Positions 23,231 to 34,847 of a stretch of 64,000 bases of DNA are shown here, piece by piece. How positions within the stretch are numbered: the stretch's first letter is position 1; each line of letters begins with the position of its first letter. This stretch comes from Athripsodes cinereus (taxonomy: Eukaryota; Arthropoda; Insecta; Trichoptera; Leptoceridae). A program made the translations under genes and the position numbers. The notes beneath the pieces were generated by a model. It saw only the letters and a list, made by a program, of their open reading frames with translations, was not told where the DNA came from and searched no databases. The stretch is from the NCBI GenBank assembly GCA_947579605.1, contig OX388314.1, positions 8,060,001 to 8,124,000 on the forward strand, in the 5' to 3' direction.

Positions 23231-24359
23231 TTTAATATCGTTCTCTCTATGATGAGATAATCATCTGTCTACATCATCATTCTCTCTAAGTTTAATATCG
23301 TTCTCTCTATGATGAGATAATCATCTGTCTACATCATCATTCTCTCTATGTTTAATATCGTTCTCTCTATGATGAGATAATCATCTGTCTACATCATCAT
23401 TCTCTCTATGTTTAATATCGTTCTCTCTATGATGAGATAATCATCTGTCTACATCATCATTCTCTCTATGTTTAATATCGTTCTCTCTATGATGAGATAA
23501 TCATCTGTCTACATCATCATTCTCTCTATGTTTAATATCGTTCTCTCTATGATGAGATAATCATCTGTCTACATCATCATTCTCTCTATGTTTAATATCG
23601 TTCTCTCTATGATGAGATAATCATCTGTCTACATCATCATTCTCTCTATGTTTAATATCGTTCTCTCTATGATGAGATAATCATCTGTCTACATCATCAT
23701 TCTCTCTATGTTTAATATCGTTCTCTCTATGATGAGATAATCATCTGTCTACATCATCATTCTCTCTATGTTTAATATCGTTCTCTCTATGATGAGATAA
23801 TCATCTGTCTACATCATCATTCTCTCTATGTTTAATATCGTTCTCTCTATGATGAGATAATCATCTGTCTACATCATCATTCTCTCTATGTTTAATATCG
23901 TTCTCTCTATGATGAGATAATCATCTGTCTACATCATCATTCTCTCTATGTTTAATATCGTTCTCTCTATGATGAGATAATCATCTGTCTACATCATCAT
24001 TCTCTCTATGTTTAATATCGTTCTCTCTATGATGAGATAATCATCTGTCTACATCATCATTCTCTCTATGTTTAATATCGTTCTCTCTATGATGAGATAA
24101 TCATCTGTCTACATCATCATTCTCTCTATGTTTAATATCGTTCTCTCTATGATGAGATAATCATCTGTCTACATCATCATTCTCTCTATGTTTAATATCG
24201 TTCTCTCTATGATGAGATAATCATCTGTCTACATCATCATTCTCTCTATGTTTAATATCGTTCTCTCTATGATGAGATAATCATCTGTCTACATCATCAT
24301 TCTCTCTATGTTTAATATCGTTCTCTCTATGATGAGATAATCATCTGTCTACATCATCA
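23231..24359. repeat. 60-bp minisatellite, 19 copies
   Basis: A 60-bp unit starting TTTAATATCGTTCTCTCTAT repeats 19 times with an exact period. The copies are almost identical; the first junction has CTAAG instead of CTATG, and the last unit is truncated. Each unit contains TTCTCTCTATG twice and a short stem, GATGA/TCATC. The array ends directly at a family F tail (24352-24400). Homogeneity implies recent expansion or a collapsed or expanded assembly. Confidence 0.98.
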
Positions 24360-24400
24360 CGGCAAATCCCACATTTGGAGTAGCCAGCGGATCATCTAAA
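24352..24400 (-). mobile_element. SINE-like family F terminal fragment
   Basis: CATCATCACGGCAAATCCCA, then CATTTGGAGTAGCCAGCGGA, is the family F 3' end in reverse. Where other copies carry a simple (TAC)n tail, this one is joined to the 60-bp minisatellite. Confidence 0.7.
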
Positions 24401-24513
24401 TTCAAATTTAAAAAAAGCGACATAGAATTTGTAATAGTTAAAATATGGAATGTTTTAATAGCAATTTGCTAGAATTATCTCTGCCGGAAGATCCTGTTAT
24501 AATAATAGCACTA

Positions 24514-24610
24514 TGTAGGGTGGCCAACCGTCTCGGATTCTGTGGGACCCTCCTGCGTTTTAATAATCAAGGAAAAATCCTACATTTGGTAAATGTTTTG
24601 TAATGTAATA
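24514..24610 (+). mobile_element. Possible hAT left end
   Basis: TAGGGTGGCCAACCGTCTCG then GATTCTGTGGGACCCTCCTG resembles hAT ends of the CAGGGTGGCCAACC type, and the complete MITE at 53548-53902 has a related terminus. I could not find a matching right end or a target duplication, so this is tentative. Confidence 0.35.
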
Positions 24611-25424
24611 TTCTTAAACGATGAAACCGAGAAATATCACAAATTATTAAAAGAAATGGAGATGGAAGGGAATCAGGGTATAAATTTGAAAGTTCGAGTG
24701 TTTTAATTTTTAAAGATTAACGCCCACCATATACCTCGTGTCGTACCTGGAGATATGTATCTCCTTAACGATACACACACATGCACAAACAGGATTTAAT
24801 GTCAGATTGAACTGAAAAATTCTGCCCTCTTGATCTGGTCAGATGTTTTCTCAAGTCTTTTATTTTTATAAATTGGATCATGAATTTTTGGTTTTACCCG
24901 TTATCATGTCCCGCATTGACTCTTTGTGAACTTGACTGCCTTAATATTATACCACACAGTGTATGCAAATAGTATAATAATGTAGTAATTTCGCATTATG
25001 TTCTGGGTGTGGTGTACAATCAAACCTATCTTCTAACGGAACAATGAGGGCGTCTTCTATTTGTATATTGACTCTATGTACTATTATTGTCATCATTGCA
25101 TACCATTATAAGTACTAGCTAGACACATGGAATATTATTGTAATTTTCTATTGAATATTAATGAATCATTGAAATTGTAACATATATGACTCGTGTTTTC
25201 AATTTGTTTATCATATTTTAACGGCTATTAAATGCATTTAGCGCAATGCGTCTATTGACATAACCAATTTTAATACTAATTGATACACGCCCGTGAGCTA
25301 TTTTAAACAAGTGTACATAAATGTGGTTTGACTTCAAAAATTTGTTGTCATTGGTGACTTACTGTTGACTCTGCTAACTCACCCCCACTTCATAAAAAAA
25401 GTTGCTTATACATTTCTTTGTATA
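24611..25424. other. AT-rich intronic stretch
   Basis: No supportable feature. Confidence 0.4.
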
Positions 25425-25612
25425 GGTACCTACCATCACAGAACCTTTCACAAGTGAGAAGACCTCTCTAATAACTTATTTGCATGTAATAATCATTTAA
25501 GTCTTCCTCCCCGTGCCAGTATAAAAATTGTGATTAGAAGACATTACATGCATTTACATGATATTTTACGAATACGTTTCTGCTACAGGACATTCGAATA
25601 CTAAAAACCTAT
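25425..25612 (-). mobile_element. SINE-like family F, diverged copy
   Basis: Read on the + strand: TACCATCACAGAACCTTTCA, CAAGTGAGAAGACC, TTCCTCCCCGTGCCAGTATA, AGAAGACATTACATG, then GCTACAGGACATTCGAATAC. Strong divergence in the middle; the order is retained. Confidence 0.6.
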
Positions 25613-25616
25613 ATTG

Positions 25617-25860
25617 TAAATAAAAACAAAAACTTTGTAGAGTTTTACTATGTACTTTTATTTAGTGACCAGGTTTCAACATGTTATGTCTTTTTCAAAC
25701 TCAACTTTCAAATTTTGTCTTTTTCAAACTAGAGTTTTACTATGTACTTCTATTCGAAACCTAAATAAAAGTAAATAAAAGTCACTAAAAGTAAAGTAAA
25801 TAAAGTCACTAAATAAAAGTACATAGTCAAACTCTACAAAGTTTTTTGTTTTTATTTACG
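25617..25860. mobile_element. Fold-back with 54-bp arms and hammerhead-like segment
   Basis: The left arm (25617-25670) and right arm (25805-25860) are inverted copies with few mismatches; landmarks are ACTTTGTAGAGTTTTACTAT and GTACTTTTATTTAGTGAC. The interior has repeated CTTTTTCAAACT and a second copy of AGAGTTTTACTATGTACTT. A degenerate hammerhead-like layout lies on the minus strand at 25664-25701. Confidence 0.8.
25664..25701 (-). ncRNA. Hammerhead-like motif 3 (degenerate)
   Basis: Minus strand order: AGT (short stem I), TTGAAAA (a poor match to CTGATGA), A, GACAT-AAC-ATGTT (stem II), GAAA, CCTGGTC (stem III with GUC at the expected cleavage position), ACT. Spacing equals the other three loci, including the extra base before stem II. 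The core is mutated, so self-cleavage is unlikely. Confidence 0.3.
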
Positions 25861-25977
25861 GAGTTTTTTTAATTATGTTTATTAATTATGGAGTTTATTT
25901 AATTATGGATCTAATTAGTTTATTTAATTATGGAGTTCTACAAAATAAACAGTAATAAAATACCACTATAACATAAC

Positions 25978-26188
25978 ATACATAGACAATTAACACAGAT
26001 CGAGCTAGTCCCAAACTCAGATGAATCTTGTATTGTGGATACTAACGCGACGATACACACATACATGTAACACCCAGACCCACGACAATTTGAAAAAGGT
26101 CATTCTTCACTTTGCTCTGGCCGGGAATCGAACCCGGGACCTCGTAACTCAAAGGCAAGAGTGTTACCCCCGCGCCACACCGGCCAAC
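25978..26188 (-). mobile_element. tRNA-derived SINE (family S), copy 2
   Basis: This is the reverse-oriented and best-preserved copy. Its head, reverse-complemented, is GTTGGCCGGTGTGGCGCGGG, then TTTGAGTTACGAGGTCCCGG with B box GGTTCGATTCC. The body matches copy 1 (GGTCTGGGTGTTACATGTAT, ATCGTCGCGTTAGTA, GAGTTTGGGACTAGCTCGAT), and it ends AATTGTCTATGT. There is no long A-tail at this copy. Confidence 0.87.
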
Positions 26189-26228
26189 TAAAAACCTATT
26201 CTTTGCTTGAAACTCTACGGAGAAATTT

Positions 26229-26360
26229 TTATTTATTTATTTATTTATTCTTTACTGTACATTGATAACAAGCAAATTCACACAAAAATACATTTAAAAC
26301 AAAGACATATACAGAGGACGAGTTTATCGCAGAGGCGCGATTTCTTCCAACTAACCCAAT
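26229..26360 (-). mobile_element. LINE family B 3' tail, reverse
   Basis: (ATTT)n, then ATTCTTTACTGTACATTGAT, AACAAGCAAATTCACACA, GGACGAGTTTATCGCAGAGG, CGCGATTTCTTCCAACTAAC. It is the closest relative of the forward tail at 49370-49505. The (TTTA)n is the reverse of that tail's (AAAT)n end. Confidence 0.75.
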
Positions 26361-26834
26361 TGTGGTTAAATAAATAAATACTTTTACAGATTTTCAGTCA
26401 TTCAAATGTTTGGATTTATCAACATGTCACATGAGTTTCATATTGCTTTAAAAAATACTTTGACAATAAACTTGTCAAATGAATAAATTTACACGTTACT
26501 CCATCTACCTTTAACGAGCAACCAAACGTGTGAAATATTTCAAATGAAATTACATATTTATAAAGTTAGTCATACAATTTATACAATTACATGCCTCTTT
26601 TCATACAATTTCATAGAGAACAATGCAGTTTTTCTAATATTACAATAATTCGCATAATGAAAGAAAATTTCGTGTATTTTTCATACAAAACATCTGACGA
26701 ATTATGTAGATACTGCTTACCTAATTGTGGGAATTATTTTCGGACAATGCACCTTTACTTGGAATGTTTTTGTTATTCACCTATTGTCATATCACGTCAT
26801 CTTTTTTTATTCGTTGTATTTTTTTGAGTTCTCT
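26361..26834. other. AT-rich intronic stretch
   Basis: No supportable feature; a 78-aa ORF at 26591-26827 has no recognisable domain and lies in ordinary AT-rich DNA. Confidence 0.4.
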
Positions 26835-26935
26835 TTAGAGTCCCCGTGAAGGCATAAACGGCTCCCGTTATTTTCTGGAAGTTTTCTAAAATCCTGTTAA
26901 AAGGAAATATTCATTGATTTTTACGTATGATATTT
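26835..26935 (+). mobile_element. SINE-like family F, 5' fragment
   Basis: CCCCGTGAAGGCATAAACGG then TTTTCTGGAAGTTTTCTAAA and ATCCTGTTAAAAGG tracks the F 5' region (CCCGTGGAGCACCCGG, GTAAGTTTTCGAGTGTCCTG, TAAAAGG). Heavily diverged. Confidence 0.4.
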
Positions 26936-26952
26936 AAACATTACATGAAAAA

Positions 26953-27182
26953 GCAATTTACACAGACCGAACTTATTCCAAACTATGTAAGATATGAATA
27001 ATATATTAAAGACTCTGACGCAAACCATACACACATATATACAATCGACTAAATATTCATACTCAGAGCAGAGAAAAATTAGATAAAATGTCATTCTTTA
27101 TTTTGCTGTAGCCGGGAATGGAACCCACGACTTTGTGACTCAAAGGTAAAGAGCATTTCCTCCACATCACACCAACCGCCAA
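26953..27182 (-). mobile_element. tRNA-derived SINE (family S), copy 3, old
   Basis: Follows the family S order in reverse with many substitutions: TTTACACAGACCGAACTTAT, GACTCTGACGCAAACCATAC, GTCATTCTTTATTTTGCTGT, GCCGGGAATGGAACCCACGA, CTTTGTGACTCAAAGGTAAA, ending ACACCAACCGCC. The B box is damaged (GGTTCCATTCC). This is an older insertion than copies 1 and 2. Confidence 0.8.
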
Positions 27183-28102
27183 TTAACTTCTTTAATTCTG
27201 CGATCATCATTCTGAATAGGTGTATAATTTATTATATCATAGAGAAGATGACGTACCAATGTTCATTTATATGTGAAGTTAATCCACTGCTTACATCACT
27301 AACTTGTGAGAAATGCTGTGATGATATTATTTATTATGTTTATTCGCTTAAAGAGACCTCACTTTAAAAATACTTCTCTAAAAACGACAATACATCACAA
27401 TGAATAGAAAATACTTACTTAATTCCCTTAAACTTTTTAATTTTAGTCAATGTGGCCAGTTTATCCTTTATATAAAATAGTTCACTGCTTTGGCTTAAAT
27501 CACTCGCAAACGAGTGGATGGGCTTGAGAAGAATAGAATAAATATTCACTGTTTTTTTCCATAGTTGATTAAAAAAAATAAACGTAAATAATATGTATGC
27601 AAAGTATTACATTAAAAACAGTTTCTTGGAATCATAATACGGTAAGTATATCGATTAATTTTATGTACAATCGATACATTGTATCAACTCAAGATATTTT
27701 ATAATACTACACAGCGTATATGTATGTATAATGTCCTTTTATAGACGATATTCCTATATTTAATTTGATTATAATACCTGGACATTGTAAAATAATATAA
27801 ATGACGAGCTATGTACAACAATATTACTACTATTAAGTATATTATTGCTTACTTGATGTGCAATTTAAATTAAATGCTATATGATTCCATTGGAATGTCC
27901 ATTATTATTGTTATAACTCTCTATGGCACTATTTGCAGTTAGTAAACTGCTATGTTTCTTTCATCTGTAGCTCCTGAACATTTTACTGATGTCAATAATT
28001 TTATTCTTTCAAGACATCCACTGACGACAGCATCGAGTCAAAAACCCTTATTCTAAGTCTTCTATTTCTTCTTTTTCGTGTTGTAAATCATTAATTATTT
28101 GT
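27183..28102. other. AT-rich intronic stretch
   Basis: Only a scrap of family F (ACTTGTGAGAAATGCTGTGATG, about 27302-27323) is recognisable. Confidence 0.4.
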
Positions 28103-28254
28103 TAGTTCGGAAGTTGTTCCCTCTTGTGATGCTGAAGACCAGCTGTCTTTCCATATTTTTGGTGGTCTTCTTCGGGTCCGTGAACCGACTGGTGCTTCCT
28201 TTGCAGCTATTATGTACGATTCTGTTTGCAGCCATCCGATCTATTTGGTCTCTC
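28103..28254 (-). pseudogene. LINE ORF2 C-terminal remnant
   Basis: One minus-strand frame reads AAKEAPVGSRTRRRPPKIWK then DSWSSASQEG, preceded in another frame by a RMAANRIVHNS-like segment. The GSRTRRRPPKIWKD stretch is the usual basic PVGRPRKRWKD motif of LINE ORF2 ends. Frameshifted and short. Confidence 0.5.
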
Positions 28255-31200
28255 TAGAATATATTGTAATGAATATGCTTATATCTTGAGGGTGGATAGG
28301 TAGTTAGTTACTTACACTGATTGCTCGATATCATCTGTTTAAGTATTAGATATATTAGTTTGTATAGGATCTTTAATATGTTTATTAACACAAAAATACA
28401 CTAAAAGGTGCAATGTATTATATTATGTGATAGCATTTTGAATAATAAATTTATGATGAGTGAATGTATTGATGCATAAGTCACTCACCCTGGAAGACCC
28501 ACGCCACACTATGCCACACCAAGACCCAAATGGTTAGGGATGACAATGGGGAAGCCCAGCAGATAGGCAGCCCCCAGAAGAAGAAACAAGTGTGTATACA
28601 ATTTGTTGCAGAAACACAATGTTGTATAAAAAAAATCTTACCTATTATAAAATACTTGTACATGATCCAAAGGTCAATATGTAAAACAATGTCGATCAAA
28701 GCAGATATTCATTAGCAATACACAGTCACACATCACATGCATTCAATAACAGTGAAGAGAACCAACTTTAATATTAATATTGCGTATTGATTCTTCAATG
28801 GATAGTTTGAGTATCACTGGTATTGCAATAATATGTCCATAGTGGTCTATGTAATAATAATAATAATATGTTGTATTGTATTGTGATGCATCAAACTCAA
28901 CTGTCAAACACGTCATTGGGGGAACACGTGACACGCCATTACCATTACATTACATTACCTCCGAGGCGGAATACCATCAACCAATACCTTACAATGCATA
29001 CAACGGAGGAATCACACATATCGGTCTTTCAGATGTTCTACTTTAATATTAAATAATTAGAAAATTATAGAACTATTAATAATTAACGATAGATTGTGAA
29101 GTACTGAAATGAATTCACTCGTATTCTAATCTCTTATTTATTTATTTATAGGCACGGCGTAAACTTTTTACATGTTTAGAATGTGTGGACTGACAGATAG
29201 AAAAACAAAATTAAATTATTTTTGAAAAAAAAAAGTGAGTGTAGGAGTGAATAATTAATAAATAGTACCTAAATTGTATGTAAACAAATTAAATAGGTAA
29301 ATTATATTTCTTCACAAGAACAGAAATGTTTTGTGATAAAAACAATATTTTAATAAAAATGTAAAAATTAATCGTATAAAATAATTATATTGTTCTCTAA
29401 CATTAATGAAAATAGAATGCAATTGTTAAAAAAAATATTATTCTCTTGCATTAATGTAATGACATTTATCGAGCTAGATAAAATATGTTCTGAGACAAAT
29501 TTCAGAACTACATTTTTCACCGATACACATTTTTCTTCCAATTTCATGCAATAAACAAAAAAATCCTCTCTTACTCCATATTATATCATTCAGAATAGCT
29601 AGCATATCTCACTTTAGTTGATTTTATCTAGATTATGCTATGATTCCTCCAGTGTATAAATGTTACAAGTGAATGATTGAAGTGTTCCATTACTGAAGAT
29701 ATCGATGGTAAACAATAACACCTACTTCATATTATCATGAGATCCTGGTATACTGAGGATATTATTGTGCCTGCTCGGTGGTGATTTATCACTAGATTGC
29801 GCGTTCTAAATTGCCCCATTTATTGTTATTTTATAATATAACTGCAATATACAATATGGACTGTAATGTGAAATATGATTACAGTAATATGAATTAGGTA
29901 TTTGGAAAAATTATTGTACTGCAATTTCAAATACTTATGACTTCTTTGTTACATTTTTTTTTAGTTATAATATTGAAAGGATTGTAGAAAAAATGTATTG
30001 TCATCAAATTTACCATCCTTAAGTTAGTCTTCTTCTGCTTTTCGCCATTCAATTTTCCTCTCGGATCCATAGGCCAGAGACAATGTCTCTCTATCCAGAG
30101 CGATTTAATAATAATCATGTCTTTCCTTGACATTCTTAACTCTATTCTATTGTTGACGTAATATTGTAAATGATTGGTTTATTAGTATTGTAAAAGATTG
30201 GTTGGAGGTTTATTGTAAAAGAGGGTCCTAGAGGCTTAATTTAACGACATGTTTAATAGATTATCATAAAATATAATACATATATCTATAAAAAATCTCT
30301 GCATACCTAAACATCAACGTATTATATTTCACATCATTGCATACAACTGTGAAACTAATAAATCCTTGTATACTCGTATAATGATAATCAAATTTATGGG
30401 AAAATCTTTAGTGCGACTCAAATCGTGTTAACGTAAAAATGACCCAAATCTCAGTTAAAAATTCCTTAAGAAAGCTTTATAGGAATGTCATGTGAACCTT
30501 GTCGCACGAGAATACAAATTCCTTTTTTCCAAACACTTCCAATATTAGAAAAAACTTCTACTTGTGGAAAATGCTGTGATGACACTATATTATTAATTGA
30601 TGAAGAAGATTTTTTATCCTAAACACGTTGCAAGATCTTCTTTTATCATTTTGATTGACAAAACATATTAATAATACCGTGACTAATAGATTATCTATTT
30701 AAAATGATTGATCCTATTCAGAATGTTTCATTTTTTTATATAGCTACGAAATGAAAGTAATGGAAGTACAAATGACTTTATTGTTAGAAATATAATCAAT
30801 CAACATGCTGCTTTAGTACTATCACCAGATTGATATCTACATTATTATTATTTTTATCACTGGAGAATAGATTATATGCTACATAAAAAGGTCTAAATAT
30901 GCATCTAAATATAATATGCATAAATAACACTCGGTATATTATGCAATATCACTGATGCTAATTAAATATGAAAATATTGTCATCATCCCTCCTAACCTTA
31001 CGTACACATTTCGCTTCGGTCTCTGTAATACAATTCCTCATGTATTCTCTCCTATTTAAAGCGCTGTGCTCATTAAATAAGAGAACCGTCCTGTAGGATC
31101 TCATATATTTACGGTTTTGCCACGTTTCCTAGCACCATGAAAATATACCATTTAAAATTCCTTAGGTACCGCATTAATAACTTTGTATAATAATTAATAG

Positions 31201-32103
31201 TGCAACCAATGTTCAATTAAGAATAAAATAAGTAAATAAAAATTGCGTATTATCTCGTGTGTGTTGGAAAGGGTAGTGAAGGGGGATAAAAAAAGAGATC
31301 TTGTTTGTTTTACCCCGTATCTGTGTTAATCCAAAATGTCCCCTTTATAAATTGGGTCTCGATTTTTTTCGATAAGAATAGAAAATTTAATTCCCGATTC
31401 ATTGTAAACTGATATCAATAAATAGCAGAAATAGGCATCGCCATAGCAGATTTTCATTAGAATAGGTATACAAAAATTGACAAAATATGCAACATACTAT
31501 GAAATATTTTAACTAGGTATACGTCAACATAACGTAGTTAAAATCGTAACGTATAAATCACTTCATAGAGATAATCTCGCAACAACCTAATTACCATCCC
31601 ATTATTGTATATTCTGTATTTTTTTTATGTAATTTGTGTTATATAATAATGATGTGTAAAAAGAATAAATATATGCAAACGCATATACAGATATGCATTT
31701 GCATATAATCCGATATCTAATTATATATTACTACAATATTGTTATCGCGCGGTTTTTATTACCTAAGTAAGATGTTTACAACCGAGTTAATTATGAGTAT
31801 AGTAACTTTATTCCAACAATAAAATACTTAGAGTAGTACTAGTACTCCAACAATTGAAATTGTTCACATTGTGATCGACAACTTGAAAGTACATTTGTAT
31901 ATTATTGTTACTTACTCCAATAAACAGACTATAATGAAGTATTATGTATTAGGTACTATTTCAATCAATACAGTGTTGGTTTTATTCTATAGATACAATT
32001 TCATTATTGATTTTATGAAACCAGTTAAGTTCACAAAATTTCATGACGATTTTTCCTAGCCAACCATTTGGAAGTCCCACATAATTTTGAGGAAAGCTCT
32101 TCT
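28255..32103. other. AT-rich intronic stretch
   Basis: No gene. Weak traces only. There is a possible LINE-like basic segment at 28480-28590. There is a possible ORF2 end on the minus strand at 30010-30125. A family F scrap (CTTGTGGAAAATGCTGTGATG) lies at 30562-30582. A short segment ending AAATTGCCCCATTTA (29800-29824) resembles one at 50622-50640. None can be named with confidence. Confidence 0.4.
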
Positions 32104-32178
32104 ACGTCGTATGTGCGCCCGGTGGCGCCGCCCAGGTGGGCCCGCGGACCACCACTCTGACGACCGCTGATCTACAGG
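32104..32178 (+). mobile_element. Possible hAT right-end remnant
   Basis: An abrupt GC-rich island, GTGCGCCCGGTGGCGCCGCC then AGGTGGGCCCGCGGACCACC and ACTCTGACGACCGCTGATCT, resembles the GC-rich right ends of hAT elements, which finish in a degraded AACCACTG-like terminus. There is no left end or target duplication. Confidence 0.35.
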
Positions 32179-32960
32179 ACATGTAAAGACTGTAAAGACC
32201 TCTTCTATTTGACTCTAAAATGGATTTTTTCAAATCATAATAAACACACAAAATATTCTAATAATATAAAAAATGTACCTAGTGTAAAAAACAAATTTCA
32301 TTATTATTCGATCTCTTTGCCTAGATAGTAAAACAAATTACATCGGAATTCCACATATATATCACATAAGGTTGTCTTCTCTTTGCTTTAAAAAATAAAT
32401 TTGTTTTCATTATATGCAATCGTAGTTAGATGGAAGAAATCACTTGACAGTGATAATCTCGCCACTGCATATCGTCGGTTTGCAATGACAATCCACTAAC
32501 TCCACAAAAGTCTATTCAGAGATAATTGAAATATAAAGTTTGATCTTCTATAAAAACTGAACCACAGGGAAATTCTAAGAAATAATTACTACATATAGAA
32601 GATCCAACAGTTTTCTAAATGTGAATTATAGAATAATATATTATATTTTAATTTAATAATAATAATTTTTAAGTTTAAAACACCTCAGTCACCATAAAAT
32701 GGATTTAGTGGTTTTTCTCTGACCAAGATAGTAAGAAAACGGGTACATATTAATTCAAAGAGTTTACGTGTGTATAAAATAACGAAGGCAGTTATTTCTG
32801 AGGCATGTTAAAAAAAATAATGCAAAATAAAATTGGACTATCAGTCATGTCTTTAGACATTAAAAATGAAGATTGTCTTATTAAAAGAATTAAAAAATAA
32901 TTCTATTATCGTTCTTCACATTTACTCATACTATCGTCAACCGCAGCTTTCGACATACAA

Positions 32961-33334
32961 TCAATTGCCGAAGAAGAGTTTGGAATAATTATTATACCAG
33001 CTATGGTATTCTTTGGGTATAACATTAGTTTTGCAAAGTTCCATGAGATCTTTCTTTTTAGTGGCACTTATTAGTAGAACTCTTGTGTACATTTTATTAA
33101 TTTGTTTGGGAAGAGAAGGATCACTATTACCGACAATTGTGTTAAATCTAGCGTATTGCTAAATTTCAATTCTGTTACATCGTATGTGAAACTTTTTTGT
33201 TTCACTATCTATTTGATCTAGTAGTTTTAAATATGGACATCCAGTCTTAAGTGGTATAAACTGGCTCAAATTTCTTAGCCTTTTCAATGCTGCTGTGCAT
33301 GAAATCTACGTCCATGTACAAATGTCCACTTTCC
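32961..33334 (-). pseudogene. Transposase-like ORF remnant, C-terminal block
   Basis: On the minus strand one frame reads GHLYMDVDFMHSSIEKAKKF then EPVYTT, stop, DWMSIFKTTRSN. A second frame continues ISATKKKDLMELCKTNVIPK then EYHSWYNN. In metazoan transposon-derived proteins I know a similar order, a GHTHMEVDS-like segment, then DW, then a KKKDLxxLCxxxIIPxxY tail, which supports a transposase origin. Stops and a frame change show it is dead. I do not assign the superfamily. Confidence 0.6.
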
Positions 33335-33403
33335 AAAAAAATTCTGTCCAATCGTATAAACATGTGGTGATGTTTGCACTATATACCATAACGCAATCTT
33401 AAG

Positions 33404-34139
33404 AGTAAGCTCTTTGAACTTGGACTAGTGGAGAATCCGTGGTGTGTTTGTGGGACGGGTGCACAGAGTGCGGAGCATATCCTCCGGGAGTGCCCCTAGG
33501 TAATGGATGTTGGGGCATTTTTGGAATTTGTGGAGACATAGGTTTCTCGGTGGGATCTCCTGCGTTAGCCGGGTTTACCCCCGACTGAGGTAGGAGTGCT
33601 CTAGGATTGATTGTTGCCCATTGCGGCGGGGTCTGTTAGGCTAATTCGTTATTTGTTGTGTTTCGTCCTGTCTCCCTCGGTGGAGAGTAGATATGGGTGG
33701 GTACAGGAATACCTGTTGGGAGGGAAATGTCTTTACAATACGCTGGTAACGGCGTTTCTCGAGTCTCACCTTATGAAAGCCCAATAACAAGGCTCTGGAC
33801 ACCTTACTTTGGCCTCTGGCTCTAAATTAGGCACTATATTTATTGATAGTTATTATGCTTGATTGTTATTTGTTTGGGTCTTTTGTTGGTCATTTTAGTT
33901 TAGGTATCATTAAATATTTATCTATTGTTTATGATTGAATTTCATCCTCCTGAGAGGAGCATCGAAGACGTAAATGTAGCATAAAAGATTCCCACGAGGC
34001 GGTATTGACCGGCCACCCTCTCAGGCTGCCCATCAGGGCCCGCCCGTGAGGACAAAAGTTTAGCTTAGAAGAGCGGATAGATAGAAGTCCCCCGACTTCT
34101 GAGATATCCGGGTATGGGAGGGAGTCACCAAATGTTATT
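33404..34139 (+). mobile_element. LINE family C, 5'-truncated copy
   Basis: It starts in the end of ORF2: SKLFELGLVENPWCVCGTGA then QSAEHILRECP and a stop at 33497-33499. The C-x-C and H-x4-C spacing is the zinc-knuckle-like motif near the C-terminus of R1/Jockey-type reverse transcriptases. A 3' UTR of about 600 bp follows, ending in CCCCCGACTTCTGAGATATC then CGGGTATGGGAGGGAGTC. The same UTR end occurs at 59930-59960, 51460-51500 and, reversed, 63404-63452. It is nested inside the DNA transposon. Confidence 0.7.
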
Positions 34140-34140
34140 T

Positions 34141-34349
34141 ACCATAAAAGTGCAGCAACATTTTTATTGCGGCTCTGGCCACCACATATATCAGAAAAAA
34201 AATTATACCTCTGTGACATGGAGTGGTAAAGTGTTAATGTATCGGACCAAACAAGTTCCTATATCACAGCTGCTTAGTTTCCCATTTAATTCTGTCCAAA
34301 AAAAAGCAATACGCAGCATTTGGTGGTGCAGACTCATAAATGGTGAGGT
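34141..34349 (-). pseudogene. Transposase-like ORF remnant, catalytic-region block
   Basis: On the minus strand the frame reads NLTIYESAPPNAAYCFFFGQ, then stops, then LTLYHSMSQRYNFFSDICGG followed by QSRNKNVAALLY. The SD-x-CGGQ-x-RN motif is a hallmark of a group of large metazoan transposon-derived ORFs; its Asp may be part of the catalytic site (inference). It lies upstream of the C-terminal block at 32961-33334, the expected order, with a LINE inserted between. Four or more stops make it a pseudogene. Confidence 0.65.
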
Positions 34350-34776
34350 TATATAGACATATTTTTCAGCTATAATACATTGGACTTACACCAGATGATG
34401 GTATTTGAAGGACAACATTCCACTAAAGGCATTTAGTGGATTTTCTCTGTAGCGAAATTGTAATATTTTTCATAAAGAATCTACTAAAAATCCACTTAAG
34501 TACTTTAGTGGTTTTTCTTTGTTGTCAAACAGCACATTTTGGAGTTAGTTATTTCTTGGTATGGACATAGTTCAAAAATGGTAGCTTATAGGAGGAGGTG
34601 GATTTTCTCTGTAGATAGAACATGTTTTTTTTTCGATACCTTCATATTTAACTCCATTTCACCCAAAATTGGAGTTAGTGGATTTTCATTGTATACCGAC
34701 GATATCGTCCTAGTATATTAAATTTAATATTGTTTTGTTAACGCTGATGATGTGCAAAAAGAATAAATAAATAAAA

Positions 34777-34781
<5 letters not shown>

Positions 34782-34841
<60 letters not shown>
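34782..34841. repeat. A-run followed by (TA)n
   Basis: About 25 A residues (34782-34806) followed by TA dinucleotides to 34841. It immediately precedes the 315-bp tandem repeat, whose last partial copy also runs into (TA)n. Confidence 0.95.

Positions 34842-34845
<4 letters not shown>

Positions 34846-34847
<2 letters not shown>

Larger units (their letters stand above)
32469..34705 (-). mobile_element. Decayed TIR DNA transposon split by a LINE
   Basis: Imperfect inverted ends bound this 2.24-kb unit. The left is ATATCGTCGGTTTGCAATGA then AATCCACTAACTCC. The right, reverse-complemented, is ATATCGTCGGTATACAATGA then AATCCACTAACTCC. Subterminal repeats of the GTTAGTGGATTTTCTCTGTA type recur at about 32702, 34435, 34506, 34600 and 34670. 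Inside, on the minus strand, lie two blocks of transposase-like sequence (34141-34349 and 32961-33334), interrupted by a forward LINE (33404-34139). Superfamily not assigned. Confidence 0.7.

Noticed and set aside
23231..24359. Regular repeats that could be mistaken for a CRISPR array.
   Set aside because: Units are contiguous 60-mers with no unique spacers, in an insect-like genome; it is a minisatellite.
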